From NCBI GenBank assembly GCA_964036195.1, contig OZ038457.1, positions 22,285,147 to 22,349,146 on the forward strand: DNA of 64,000 nt, in the 5' to 3' direction. The notes beneath the pieces are model-generated. The model worked only from the letters and a program-made list of their open reading frames with translations, searched no databases and was not told where the DNA came from. Each line of letters starts with the position of its first letter. Position 1 is the stretch's first letter. The position numbers and the translations under genes are program-made. This stretch comes from Sphaerolaimus hirsutus (taxonomy: Eukaryota > Nematoda > Chromadorea > Monhysterida > Sphaerolaimidae). This document shows positions 1 through 12,200 of this stretch, piece by piece.

Positions 1-692
1 TCCGGAAATGTGACATATTTACTTGAAAATAGTAGGGTCTGCTACAGGGAAATCTATTTTTTCTTATCTTCCTTTTGTGAAATGTCACCTCAGTCCCTCA
101 TTCTAGAGCAGTGAAACTAGAGCAGTGAAAAGAATGACATGGATGAGCTACTGTACAAAGTTGCCAGTAATGTGCTAAACAGTAGTAAAAATGTATATTA
201 TTATATAATAATCCAGTTTACATGCAAATTTGATTTTTAAGGTAAGCAAAAGTAGAAGTCGCCTCATCAAACATGCATCAGCTCACTCTACAAGAATCAT
301 CACATGTGCAGGTGCAAGCTACCTAAATATGCTGAAGCATTCTTCACAAACTGCACAGTAAATATATTTGGCATGGTTTGTGAATTGCATGTAAAATTGC
401 AAAACGTAAATAAAATAGCAATGTTTATTTGAAAAGTACATATTTTTGGATACATCAGCACATTAAGGATATGCAATAATACATCCAAATATTTAACATA
501 ACAAGAATGGGGAGCAGGCACATGATTCACAATTAAAACTACTACCATTCGGATATGATAGATTTTGACAGGTGTATCTACTTTTTGTCATATTTGAAGA
601 AACTGTGGAATGAAAGAAGTTTTTCATATAATTTGAATTAGGATTTGATTTGATTAATGTCACATCATTTACAAAGCACGGTATTTAGGAAG
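1..692. other. no gene recognised
   Basis: AT-rich sequence with no convincing exon or repeat end; only short chance frames. Confidence 0.5.
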
Positions 693-700
693 GTAGGGAC

Positions 701-1615
701 TAGTGATGTTAAAGGCACCAGGAAAAATGGCACCGCACCGCACCAGCACCTTTCCCATCGCGAGAAAAGGGCACCTGGCACCCTGGGGCACCGGCCAATA
801 AATGGCACCGCACCGCACCGCACCGGCACCGGTGCCATTCGGAAAAAATGGCACCGGCACCTAAGGGCACCGGAGAGTTGCCGGTGCTAGCACCGAAAGG
901 CACCGCACCGGGTAAAATTTTGTGTAGTGATATGAAAAGTGCCAGGACCTTGGTGGGAAGCGCTAAAAGCGCCCTGGCACATTTCCAGCCCCCAGCACCA
1001 AAATCTTTGGCGCCAGGGCAGTATGGCACCAACTGCCATGGCGCTGAGCAACAATAGTTACACAACCAAAATAGCACCTGAAGCCAAAAGAGTCATGGCA
1101 CTTATTGTGTTGGCGCCAGCACCAATGCCATGCGCTTTCGCAGGCACCAGGACCAGGAAGTTCATTTAATTTTAACAACATCGCTCCTTTCTGACACATC
1201 GGAATCACTTTTATCCGACTCAGAATCAATCATTGTATTGTTTAAAATCGCTAGTTTTTATGTTTGTCAGAAGAAAATCAATAAAAAAGTGGCTGTGGGC
1301 ACATGTTCAACGTGAATTTGATTGGGTCACTTTTTAAATGAACACACATGTTCTGCAATAAACTGCAGTTCTCGCCCTTGAAGCCCTGCCGGTGCCTTTC
1401 CCGGTGCCCCACTTTTTCTGGCCGGTGCTAGCACCTAAAGGCACCCTCGAAAAAGAGCACCGCACCGCACCGGCACCGGTGCTATTCTGAAAAAAATGGC
1501 ACCGGCACCGGCAGGGCACCTCTGAAAATTGCGAGGGCACCGCACCAGCACCGGTGCTGGTGCCCTTCGGTGCCCAGCACCGGGGCACCGGTGCCCCGGT
1601 GCCTTTACATCACTA
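701..1615. mobile_element. hAT-type element with GGCACC repeat core
   Basis: Ends TAGTGATGTTAAAGGCACC and inverted TAGTGATGTAAAGGCACC; perfect 8-bp duplication GTAGGGAC at 693-700 and 1616-1623. Both flanks of the core are arrays of GGCACC/GGTGCC. No transposase. Confidence 0.88.
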
Positions 1616-2124
1616 GTAGGGACTTTGTTTGACAGATTTTACACATGAAAAACACGCCAGAAATAGATGCAAGATCACAACAAAAGGTAGAAATACCACA
1701 TCAGGTACTCAATGAAAATGCTATTGTTAAAGACACTTCTTTGTTCAAAACTTGACACATGACATGACACCTAGCAACGAAAATGTTCAAAAGAATAAAC
1801 TTAAGTTAACCTAAATCAAGCGTCACCGCTAAAAGTGAGCGCGGACCAACTAATGAGTGACGATGGCAAACTATCTGGACAAAAAGTATTTAAAAAGTGA
1901 TATATTTTAATAAAATCCTATAAAAGGTATTTTCAAATTTCGAATTTTGTCAAAAATAGTTGTTGAATTTTTATTGGGTTTTCAAATTTTCGAAACTTTT
2001 TGGAATATTTTAGGATTTTTCCATTATATTCTATCATTTTCGAATTTATCTGCTCAATTTGAATACATCTTTATGTTTTGTTGTTCAAGCTGTTGCCGCC
2101 GGCTGACGCAGACTGATTTGCACA

Positions 2125-2294
2125 TACCGTATATCCTCGAATAAGACCCCCTCGAATAACTCCTCCCCTTGAATAACTCCTCCCTCAAAAAGTCTGGCGA
2201 AAAATAACTCCCCCTCTCGAATAACTCCCCCCCCCCGTCAAAAACTCTGACGAAAAAATAACTCCCCGGGTGACTTATTCGTGGATATACAGTA
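2125..2294. mobile_element. TACCGTATT/CCTCGAATA-type TIR element
   Basis: Left TACCGTATATCCTCGAATAA; inverted right TACTGTATATCCACGAATAA. The core has C-rich CTCGAATAACTCC repeats. TA at both ends fits a TA target. Confidence 0.7.
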
Positions 2295-2719
2295 TTAGTC
2301 TTTCCGCCACAAATAGATCCCCGTGAAATTGTAGTTTTGAATTCATTTCTGCATGTTTTTTTACGAATTTTCAACCAAAAATCACGATAAAACTATTTAA
2401 AAAATTTTTAGCCATTTTTGTTTTCTTCCCAATTTAAAATAAAACTCAAATAGGTACATGATGCACAGTGAAACAGATTCATCTTATATGCAATAATTTA
2501 AGATATCTATCAAAATTAAAATGAATGAATCCATCCTATTCCAATTGAGAATGACTTTGCATGGGAAAGTGACAAGTAAATAGATGGGAAAATGTGGAAA
2601 TACAAATAGTGCAATCAATATTCTTCCATTTTATTTAAATGTGTGTTTCCGCATCAGAAATAACACGTTTTCAAAGGAAACATTCTTTCCCAGGTAAACC
2701 CCGCCCACTCAATCATTAC

Positions 2720-3040
2720 CAGGGTTGGCAAAATCTCAGGGAAAAAAAGAAAAAAAGAAATGAAAAATTAAAGAATAAAATAAAATAAAATAAAATGAAC
2801 ATGAATAAAATGAAAATAAAATACAATTTTTATACAATTTTCCTGCAATTTTAGTAAAACGAATTTTACAAAAACCAATCCTGGTCACGAACTAAAATAA
2901 AAAATAAAATAAAAATAAAATGGAAAATTGCAGAATAAAATAAAAATAAAATGGAAAATTGAAGAATAAAAATAAAATTCAAATTTTATACAAGTTTACT
3001 ACAATTTCAGTAAAAAGAATTTTTACTCAAACCAACCCTG
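2720..3040. mobile_element. AATAAAATAAAA-rich element with CAGGGTTGG ends
   Basis: CAGGGTTGG at 2720 and CCAACCCTG ending 3040; flanks ATCATTAC and ATTCATTAC look like an imperfect 8-bp duplication. The interior is a low-complexity AATAAA array. A related end lies near 61300-61311 after a TTTTATTTTATT run. Confidence 0.6.
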
Positions 3041-3200
3041 ATTCATTACAAAGTATCCTATTTACAAAATGGATACAGATAAACCGAGTAGTGTCTTCAA
3101 GTGAAGACTCAAACTTCAGTCTGATGAATAATAAATGAAGTGCTATTTAGAGCTATTTATTCAAGTCGATAAAATCTTGACATGGCAGCGCGCAGTAAAA

Positions 3201-3604
3201 GCGCTCCACACGCTGGAAACGCTGGAATGTCAACTGGTTTGGAGTCAACTCATTTTAGCTGAATTTAGGTAGCAGGATTATTTTCAAGTGCATATGTGGC
3301 CATGTCGAAAAGGAATCAATATTGCCATGTGCATTTGAACAAGGTTTCGCGACCCATAAACTTAAATCTCGATGAAAACCATTCGACCAGTTGACATTGG
3401 GATGTCAACTGATGTCAACTGCACCAACCGGTTTTCATCAAGATTTCAGTTTATGGGTTACGAGACCATGTTCAAAATATGCACATGGCAAATTGATTCC
3501 GTTTCGACATTGCCGCATGTGCACTTGAAATTGTGATGCAACCAAAATTGAGCAAAAATCGAGTTGACACTGAAATCAGTTGACATTCGAGCGTGTGGAG
3601 CGCC
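3201..3604. mobile_element. TIR element with GCGCTCCACACGCT ends
   Basis: Left GCGCTCCACACGCTGG and inverted right GGCGCTCCACACGCTCG; AGTTGACAT motifs inside and a roughly symmetric centre (GATGAAAACC versus GGTTTTCATC). Confidence 0.75.
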
Positions 3605-5872
3605 AAATCGCCATAGGAAGCTTCAAAATGTGCTTCGGAAGCTTTGAAACATGACTCAAATCAGATTTGGGAAGGGGCGGAATTTTTGCGCCCATTGTCC
3701 GGAGATTTTCCATCCGTCTACAATGCGACGTAATCAGAGTGTCATTCTGCGCGTATAATATCAACATTAGCCAGAGTTTGCTGGCGCTTGAATTCGGTCC
3801 AATTTCAGTAGACGTTGCAATGACATCTACCGTATTCCATCTGAATAAAATGACAAAAAAAGTTTCTCGTCGGGTCGTATATTGCTATCGCTATTGTTGA
3901 ATTTGTTGCGTGATAATTCGCGTCACTTTATTCATTTAAATACGGTAATATTAGCATCTTTTTATGAGACATGCGCCATATCTCTGTCACTGTCACGATG
4001 TTCTCTGGAGATTGTTCCATTTTATCGAGACACATCTTATTTCATTTTATTTTGATGCAATGCAAATTGCACAGTGGCTTCCAGTTCCGTTATATAAATA
4101 TATTGTTGCGATTTGAAAATTCAACGGGTAGGATAAAAAATGCAATGCGATTGTCGTTGTGGTTGTGTCGAATGTGTTGCAATGCGACTGTCGGGTGGAA
4201 GTGGACTGAAATGGGCTCAGTGAAGACATTTGTACACGCTTCACGAGATATGATGTTAAGTGTCTTCCACACGATTCACCAATCATCACGATGGGCAAAA
4301 TTCGTGAAGTAAAATACACTTCACAAAACCACTGCAGCATACTTTGCCTGGGCCATGAAGTGTCGTGAGCATGTGAGTGTCTTCGTGGCGACACGGCTCA
4401 TCTGTGTGATTCCACTTCACGCAGCTTCACCGCGTATCACACACGTGTGGAATGCAAGTACTTACTCAGTAAGTAGTATTCATTGAGTAAATAAATAGTA
4501 CTCGATTGTCTATCTATCATCAACTGTTTTGCTATTTACAATATTTATTCAAATCGAATTTTTAATCAGTGCGATTTCATTTTATTCACTTGCCAAGTAT
4601 ATTCACTACTAATCAGTATTTAAACTCCCACGCACAGACACCCAGCTATCGAGTATCACCGTAAGCATTGAAAAAATCTCTGGGAGATTTATATTTAAAA
4701 AATCACAGAAAATCTCAAAAAATATAAGATTTTCTGAGATTTATATTTTTTTCACGATTTTCTAGAGAGATTTAATTATATTTTCTTTTTGAGAGATTTT
4801 CTGAGATTTTTAAAAATATCAGAAAATCTCTCAAATTATGATATTTATATTTATTTATATTTTTTCCAGCTTTTTTGAGAGAGATTTAATTATATTTTTT
4901 TCTTGAGAGATTTTCTGAGATTATATTTAATTATATTTTCTAAAAATTGACAATTTTTTTCAATGCTAATCACCGTTCAGTGAATATTTACACATTTTGC
5001 ATCACTTCACTACGTCACTCACACATGACCGTTCCAATGATGTCAAAAACACGTTCGGCGACAATTTTTTTGTTTTTGGGGTTTTTTTAGGGGAGGGAAC
5101 ACCATGATACTCACACTGTTACAATTAATAATAATCGTGTTTTTTGATAATTAGGTATCTAGGTACCTAAATATATTCTGCAGCAGAGTGGGCATTGGGC
5201 ACTGGTTGAAGATTTTCGTGAAGTGCCTTCATTCTTCATGAAGCGGTTTGAAGTGTGAACTAACAAAATGACCATTAACGCACCCCCCCCCCCCATTTTC
5301 TTGCCAGAATTTATAATGTATTTGAGTTGATAAGGACAAGCAATTTATCCAAAACGGGAAAACACATCCAACCCTGTACAAATTCATGTTTCAATAAAAT
5401 CCACACGCACCCAAAAAAAATATTTCAGTTTCCAAAAGGTGTCTTCCGTGTTTCCAACATAATTGGATCGGTGCCAATTCGCAGCGCACGTTCACGATCA
5501 CATGAGGTCCATACTGTGGGTACTTTTGAGGAGGGGGTCCTTTGCACCTGGCATATCGCTGTCCGTGGGCCTTCTCAGCTGTTCGCTGCTAAGTGGCAGG
5601 GGGCTGCCTATTGGGTGGGGGATGAAACTATTGGTTGATTTGGAATTGATGGAATTTAAGTATACTTTTTTGTTGGACCGTGTCATGTAAAAGACCGTGT
5701 AAAATGTCACGTGTCATGTAAAAGACCCTTTAAAGTGTTATGTGTATCCAAATCTCATTGTATCGTATCCAAATCTTATGTTTTGTATCAAAATCTTATG
5801 TTTTTTGTATCCAAATCTTATGTTTTAGTATCCAAATTTTATGTCCAAAGGTAAGATTTAGATACAAAAACA
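3605..5872. other. intergenic, no gene recognised
   Basis: Apart from the element at 4665-4966, this holds unassigned sequence with a few short frames lacking family resemblance, and a GTGAAGTG-rich stretch around 4200-4450 that looks repetitive. Confidence 0.5.
4665..4966. mobile_element. GAGATTTTCT-rich element with GCATTGAAAAA ends
   Basis: GCATTGAAAAAATCTC on the left, TTTTTTTCAATGC on the right, TAA on both sides. Relatives at 27514-27690 (myosin intron 23) and 9620-9833. Confidence 0.68.
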
Positions 5873-6288
5873 TAACACTGTATTTTCTCGAAATACCCCC
5901 CAGGGGGTTTATTTCTTCAGAGTGAAAATTTTGAGGGGGGTATTTCGAGGGGGGCTTATTCGAGGGGGGTTTATTATTTCGCCAGAAATTTTCGAGACGG
6001 ATCGTAGTAAAGAATGCTCTTTCATACCCCAAACTGGTAATAAATGCAGCGAACGAGGTTATACTTGGACGTAAATATCAACGTGTATCGCTACACGAAC
6101 CAGTCTATGTGTATCAGCGATGCAAATTGGTCTCAATTTATACATCATGTATATCGTATACATGATGTACCTTCTTCCAGACGGGGGTACTTCGAGGGGG
6201 GGTATTTTTGCCCCAGCTCAAAAACACCTGGGGTTTTTCGAGGGGGGGGTAATTCAAGATGGGGGGGGTAATTTGAGGAAATAAGGTA
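5873..6288. mobile_element. TACCGTATT/CCTCGAATA-type TIR element, composite
   Basis: Left CACTGTATTTTCTCGAAATA; right GGTAATTTGAGGAAATAAGG. Two G-rich GGGGGGTATTTCGAGG blocks flank a unique centre containing TACATCATGTATATCGTATA. Confidence 0.65.
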
Positions 6289-6415
6289 TTTTGATATAAT
6301 ACAATAAGATGTGGATATACATGACACTTTACATGGCACATGTCATTTCACAGGGGGTTTTTACATGACACATGACATTTTGCAGAGTCTTTTACAGGTG
6401 GAACTGCCCCCAGAT

Positions 6416-7229
6416 CAGGGTGTCAAATTTCCGTTTTCCGTTTCCACTTTTCCGCAGGAAAATTTTTTACCTTTCCGTTTTCCGTTTTCCGGCAGCTGAA
6501 ATATTTTTACCTTTCCGTTTTCCGGCAGCTAAAGATTTTTTTGCCTTTCCGTTTTCCGGCAGCCAAAAATTTTTTACCTTTCCATTTCCGTTTTCCGGCT
6601 GAAAAATTTTTACATTTCCATTTCCATTTTTCCAGGCGATTTTTTCATTTTCTGGCTCGATTTTCAGTTTTCTGGCATTTTTCCATTATTTTTCCAATCT
6701 GTATTTATTTTTTTTCACTATGGTGTTTTTAACTACCAGGTTCTTGTGTCTTTCATAAATATTATCTGTATCCAAATATGTAAAAAACACAAAGTAATTT
6801 TGGACACATACTTTGCAGTCTGCTGAGTATACTTTTTACTGTTCAGATACATCAAAGTTCACTTTTCCTAAATTCTTATTGTTGTTGTAGTGTACTTTTG
6901 CTACCTTTTGATGATTTTTTGTTGGTTCAGTTAAGCTTGAACTACAAGTGAAGTTACTGGCATTATAGTTGCAGAATGTACAGCTACCACAATCAAAGCC
7001 AAACAGGCAAACTTGCATGCAGGTTTTCCTCCTGCAAATTTGTCCATTTCCGTGCAAATTTCACTTTATTTTTTCTGTTTCCGTGAAAATTTCGCTTTCC
7101 ATTTTCCGGCCAATAATTGTTTTACCTTTCCGTTTTCCGCTGAATGAAATTTTTTTACCTTTCCGTTTTCCGTAAAGTTAAAAATTTTTACCTTTCCGTT
7201 TTACGTAAAAAAATTTTTTTGACACTCTA
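6416..7229. mobile_element. hAT-type element with TTTCCGTTTTCCG repeat core
   Basis: Ends CAGGGTGTCAAA and inverted TAGAGTGTCAAA; 8-bp duplication CCCCAGAT at 6408-6415 and 7230-7237. The core is a degenerate array of CCTTTCCGTTTTCCG units around an unrelated centre (6690-7060). Confidence 0.85.
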
Positions 7230-7699
7230 CCCCAGATAGATATTAACTAACTCATTAAGTTTCTGTGTTTTTGGCTTACACAGAAACACGGAAACTCAAA
7301 CATTTTGAAACACAAAAAACTAACAATATAATAAATAAAAACGTTTAGTATGATTTTTTCAATAAATGTGTCCACATGGAGAACAGAAAAGAACAGAAAA
7401 TACTGTACTAATAAAAAAACAGTCTACCACTCAACACCTTTCTCTTAACTTAACTTGGCCACTTGCCAAATGTGCCAAAAAACACACCAAAAAGATGCAA
7501 AATACATTTCACTTTTACCCATTCCAACACCAACTACCAAACCGACCATCAGGTAATTTCGTCTGCTGTGATCTCAGCTCGTCATAATATTTGCACTGGA
7601 GTGCATCCACAGCCCTCAATCGCACAAGGTGGGGGTGGTGCATTCAAATAGGATAATTGAAGTTTCAGCTGTCATTAAAATTGCGTGCAGGTAGGTAGG

Positions 7700-7819
7700 T
7701 ACCGTATTTTTTCTAATAGAACGGCATACCACTAATAGAACGGCACCTCTAATAGAACGGCAGGTAAAAAGGTTGACGAGAAAAATAGAACGGCGCTCTC
7801 TATAAGAAGAAATACGGTA
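7700..7819. mobile_element. TACCGTATT/CTTCTAATAGAACGG-type TIR element
   Basis: Left TACCGTATTTTTTCTAATAG; inverted right TACCGTATTTCTTCTTATAG; three AATAGAACGGC repeats between. It shares only the outer bases with the CCTCGAATA family. Confidence 0.8.
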
Positions 7820-8008
7820 ATGAGAGTAAGAAAATGTCATTGAAATAATTGGAGGTGTGCAACTGTGCAGACATGCGGGAGCTACAGCTTGACCAAAATT
7901 AAAAGTAACACAACAAATTCAGTCTGAACAAACTACAAATTCACAAGAACACTATCAATTCCCAAAATGTCATGTTGATATCTACATTGTGTCCAAAAAG
8001 CTACGATA

Positions 8009-8300
8009 TACCGTATTGCCTCGAAATACCTCCCCCCTCGAAATACCTCCCCCCCTCGAAATACCTCCCCCCCTCGAAATACCCCCCCCCCTCAAAATGG
8101 GCACTATGAATTTGTGGTCCGGGAAATGCATGACAGACGTTCAAAACACTTACTGTGTTACGTTAGAACCATCTACATCCTTATATAAGGCTGTAAAAAC
8201 TTGTAAATGGTGGTTATTGTTGCATTTTTCACGTTTCTCTCTCAAAATTTTCATTCTGAAAAAATAAACCCCCGGGGGGGTAATTCGAGGAAATACGGTA
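8009..8300. mobile_element. TACCGTATT/CCTCGAATA-type TIR element
   Basis: Left TACCGTATTGCCTCGAAATA; inverted right TACCGTATTTCCTCGAATTA. The left part has four CCTCGAAATACCTCCCCC repeats. Confidence 0.78.
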
Positions 8301-8414
8301 GATATCAACATGTCAATTCGGGGATTGGTATTTGTAAGCATTCTTGTGTCTTTGTAATTTGTCGTTTACCTTAATCTGCACATGATGTCATTTCTTACTT
8401 AATGAAAATAACCA

Positions 8415-8606
8415 ATCCTGATAATAAACAGAATCCCAAAAATTGAGTATTACACTCATAAAGTGCTCCTCTGCACGGAAATCTTTAGTAAAAGGCGAAA
8501 GATTTTCTCGACAAATGCAGAGGAGCCAGAGCTACCAAATAGAACTTTTTTGCACTTTTTTTTTGTTCAAATGAAACATGTTTGTGGCGGGTTTGTACTT
8601 CACTTC
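8415..8606. repeat. dispersed copy of the 338-bp satellite hairpin
   Basis: Contains CACTCATAAAGTGCTCCTC and TGCAGAGGAGCCAGAGC, then AAACATGTTTGTGGCGGGTT, as in the array at 13.5 kb. Confidence 0.8.
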
Positions 8607-8837
8607 ACTACTTAACGCTAATTTGGAATATGGACACTAATTACATTGATGGATGTAAATTGTGAAGCCATAAATACAAACTCTGCATTACTTAATTGGC
8701 TCTAGGAGTAAGTACACACAATAGTTTTCAAACACATTAATCAGTCTTGACTCAAGTTAATGGGGATTAATTATAACACATTGACATTTTCCACATGTGA
8801 ACATTGTAAAAATGTTCAGATTTAAAATTTGCATTGA

Positions 8838-9045
8838 TTTGAAACCCGCCACAAACATGTTTCATTCGGACATGAATAAGTGCAAACAATTCTATTTGGT
8901 AGCTCTGGCTCCTCTGCATCTGTCGAGTAAATCTTTCGCCTTTTACTAAAGATTTCCGTGCAGAGGAGCACTTTATGAGTGTAATGCTCAATTTTTGCGA
9001 TCCTGGTGCTTCTATCAGGATAATTTGTTTGAACGGGATTTTGTA
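8838..9045. repeat. inverted dispersed copy of the satellite hairpin
   Basis: Reverse orientation: AACCCGCCACAAACATGTTT, then GGCTCCTCTGCA and GTGCAGAGGAGCACTTTATG. With 8415-8606 it forms a divergent pair. Its outer part (TTCTATCAGGATAATTTG) also recurs just before the array at 13.5 kb. Confidence 0.8.
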
Positions 9046-9261
9046 AGCTGGAATTACAGCAGAAGGCGCTATTGGTGATTTGGGGGAGGGGGGATTATTC
9101 AACGGGGGATTTATCCGAGTAAATACGGTAGGTTAGCACCAGGAGAATATTACGAATCCGGCATCCCGTCAAATTCGTACGGCATTTGACACTTCACAAA
9201 TTTTTGCATTTTTCAACTCTAACAATCAAAAACGGTCCATTTTGAATGTGCCACGCTTTAC

Positions 9262-12200
9262 ATTGGGGTCGTATTGCAGCATGCCCGTGAGCAACTCGAT
9301 CAGGGACTGGTCCTTGGCGTACTTCGCCGGCAGGATTTCCGTCCAGTTTTTGTGCACGTGCGTGTCGCGCAGAACTTTGGCGATCTGTTTTTGATTGAGG
9401 TAGATGGGTTTGACGTGTTTTTGGGGATATTATGGTGGATTGGCGCTGCGCGCACTGGTCTACTGTTCGTTAATTAAGAAATTTGTAAACTCAAGAATCA
9501 ATTTTAAATGGCATTTGAGTTTACTGGATTAGGTGTTTGCAAACTACAGTAGACGGTGAGTAAAAATAATTCATTCCAGTAAACTCAAATACGTTGAAGC
9601 TCGATTTATGAGTTATTTATACGGTATTTATATATTTTTTCAGGATTTTCCTGGGAGATTTTATCATATTTAAGTGATTTTCTGAGATTTTTATAAATAT
9701 CACAATATATAAAAATATCTCATTCGTATTTTTTGGCTTTTCTCAGGGAAGTCTTATTACAATTACCTTTTTAAGATATTCTCTGACATTTTACTAAAAA
9801 ATATTTTCTCAAAATAACACATTTTTCAATGCAGTCGCTCAAAACCCCCCAGGTAAACCCATATATTCAACCCAAACAAATCTCACTTTACTAGGCCACA
9901 TCTCCCTGGCAGTGGCAGCGAGAGCCGGGTTCAAAGCCCGCAGCTGGGCATCGCTGGGGGTGCCCAGCACGTTCACAATCTGAGTGACCTGGTCGTACCT
10001 GTCGGCGCCCTCGAAGAACACGTGGCCCACCACGAAGCCGGCCAGGGGCAGATTCAATTGGCCCGACACGCCCGACACGCCCGACATGTTGATTGACACT
10101 ATACACTAGTTGACATGGCATCGGGTGTCAACTGGTGCCAGCTGCCAGGCCTCACTCTCCCCTCAGACCCTGTCAAATGTCAAATGTCATGCATATTTTT
10201 GTATCGAAATCTTATGTCAAAATTATGATTTGGATAAAGGAATGCAATAGGATTTGAATACACATAACACTTTAGAGGGTCTTTACTATGAAAATAAACA
10301 CTGTACCGGGCTTCTACATAACACATGGCATTTTACAGGGTTTTTCACATGACCCATGTCATTTTACAGGGTCTTTTACATGACACATGACATTTTACAG
10401 GGTCTTTTACACTTGTATCGCCATCGTGCGGTATCCGGTATCATTAAGGTTCAGGACATTTAATCGGACGGTATGTGAATAATGTCGGAGACAATGTCGG
10501 GCAGTCGGGCAAAAACGTGTCGGGCAAATTGAATTCAGCACCAGGACGCAGGCGCACGACCACACGTCGATTGATAGGCCGTAAAATTCGTTTTCTAGGC
10601 ACAATTCCATCGCGCGATAGTAACGGGTTACCTATAAATTTTGTGTAAAAAGCTGTTTAGAACACGGAAAAGGACCCGAAAAATCGGGTCGAACAGTTTT
10701 GAAGGAGGTTAGGGAATTGAATAGTGGAATTTCAAATTCGTGAGAATTCCGGGGCCAAAAAAGTAAAAATACCCCAAGAAAATGCATTACCAAAAACTAC
10801 ATCTTTGCCACCCAACCCACCTGTAACGTAAAGATGGTAAAAAGTGTCTGAATTTTTTTTCGTAATTTTTGGCTCACGAATTTTTCATAAGAAACTATTT
10901 TTGAGCTTCAAATGTAATTGTTAAATCGTTGTTTTTTCAATTTAAAATAATACTTTATTTCCAAATTTAAGTTCAACAACATTGCCCACCTGATAGGCAC
11001 TAGAGTGCTGCGTAGAATCTCTGATCCACTTGGCATTTCCAAAATCCGCCAATTTGACCACCTAGCGACACTTCCAGACCCTGTAAAACGCCCTGTAAAA
11101 TGTCAAACGTAATGCAAACCGTCAAATGTCATGTAAATTGTCAAAAGTCATGTAAAATGCCCTGTAAAATGTCAAATGTCATGCTAAGTGTCAAATGTCA
11201 TACAAACTGTCAAAATTCAATTAAAATTCCCTGTAAAATGGCAAATGCAGGGCATTTTACATGTTTTTTGACACTTCACATTACACTTGACATTTCACAT
11301 GGCATTTTACAGAGTCTGGAAATGGCACCTGCGTGGCTGGATTGACCAACATGTTCTCGGGCTTGATGTCCCTGTGGCAGATGTTGTACGTGTGCGTGAA
11401 AGCCACCGCCAGCACGAGTTGGTATGACCAAAGTTTGATGATTATTGGATCCATCGGGCGGCCGGAGCGCTGAAGTTCCGACTGAAATGGGGGTGCTTGA
11501 ATGGCGCTGCGCACACTAGTTTACGTCACGTTTACACACAGTGAACCAGATTAGGATACTTTACATGGTCTTTTACATGAAATTTGACCCTTTACAGTGT
11601 CTTTTACATGACACACGACATTTTACAGTGTCTTTTACATGACACCTGAACTTAACAGGTTTTGTACATCTTACAGGCTCGTTTACAGGGTCTGGGACTG
11701 GCCCCAGATGACCATCCCGCGCCCTGTAAACTGCAAATTTACAAATGTCATTCAGTATACTTCAGACAAAGTGTCGAAAGTTTGTAATACTAGTTTATTT
11801 ATTTTCAATGCCATTTCACATGACATGTGACACATTACAAGGTGCGTGACTGCCCCTAGTCCGCAACAAAATTCATTCAAAGAAATGCAAAGATGAGCTC
11901 ACCTCCAAAGAAGAAACAGTCTTTGGCATATAATCGAAAGCCAAATTCCAGCAGCTATTTTTTCCGTCGGGTTTTGTCAAAAAATAGAACAGCAGGCGAC
12001 AGATGTTCGTATGATTCAGGTAGCGATGCTCTCGGATCTGGGACAATTTTTTTCGAATTTCAAATCTGGACAAATTTCATTGACCACGGAACACGGAATG
12101 GCCAGCCGAAATCCGGCAACGTATTTACCGTATTTCCTCGAATTACCCCCCGGGGGAGGGGTATTTTTTCAGAGTGGAAATTTTGAGGGGGGGTTTCGAG

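Noticed and set aside
9121..9200. Possible last kinase exon encoding a short peptide ending in PYEFDGMPDS
   Set aside because: The acceptor is weak and the phase uncertain, and the peptide lacks clear similarity to a GSK3 C-terminus; kept out of the gene model.
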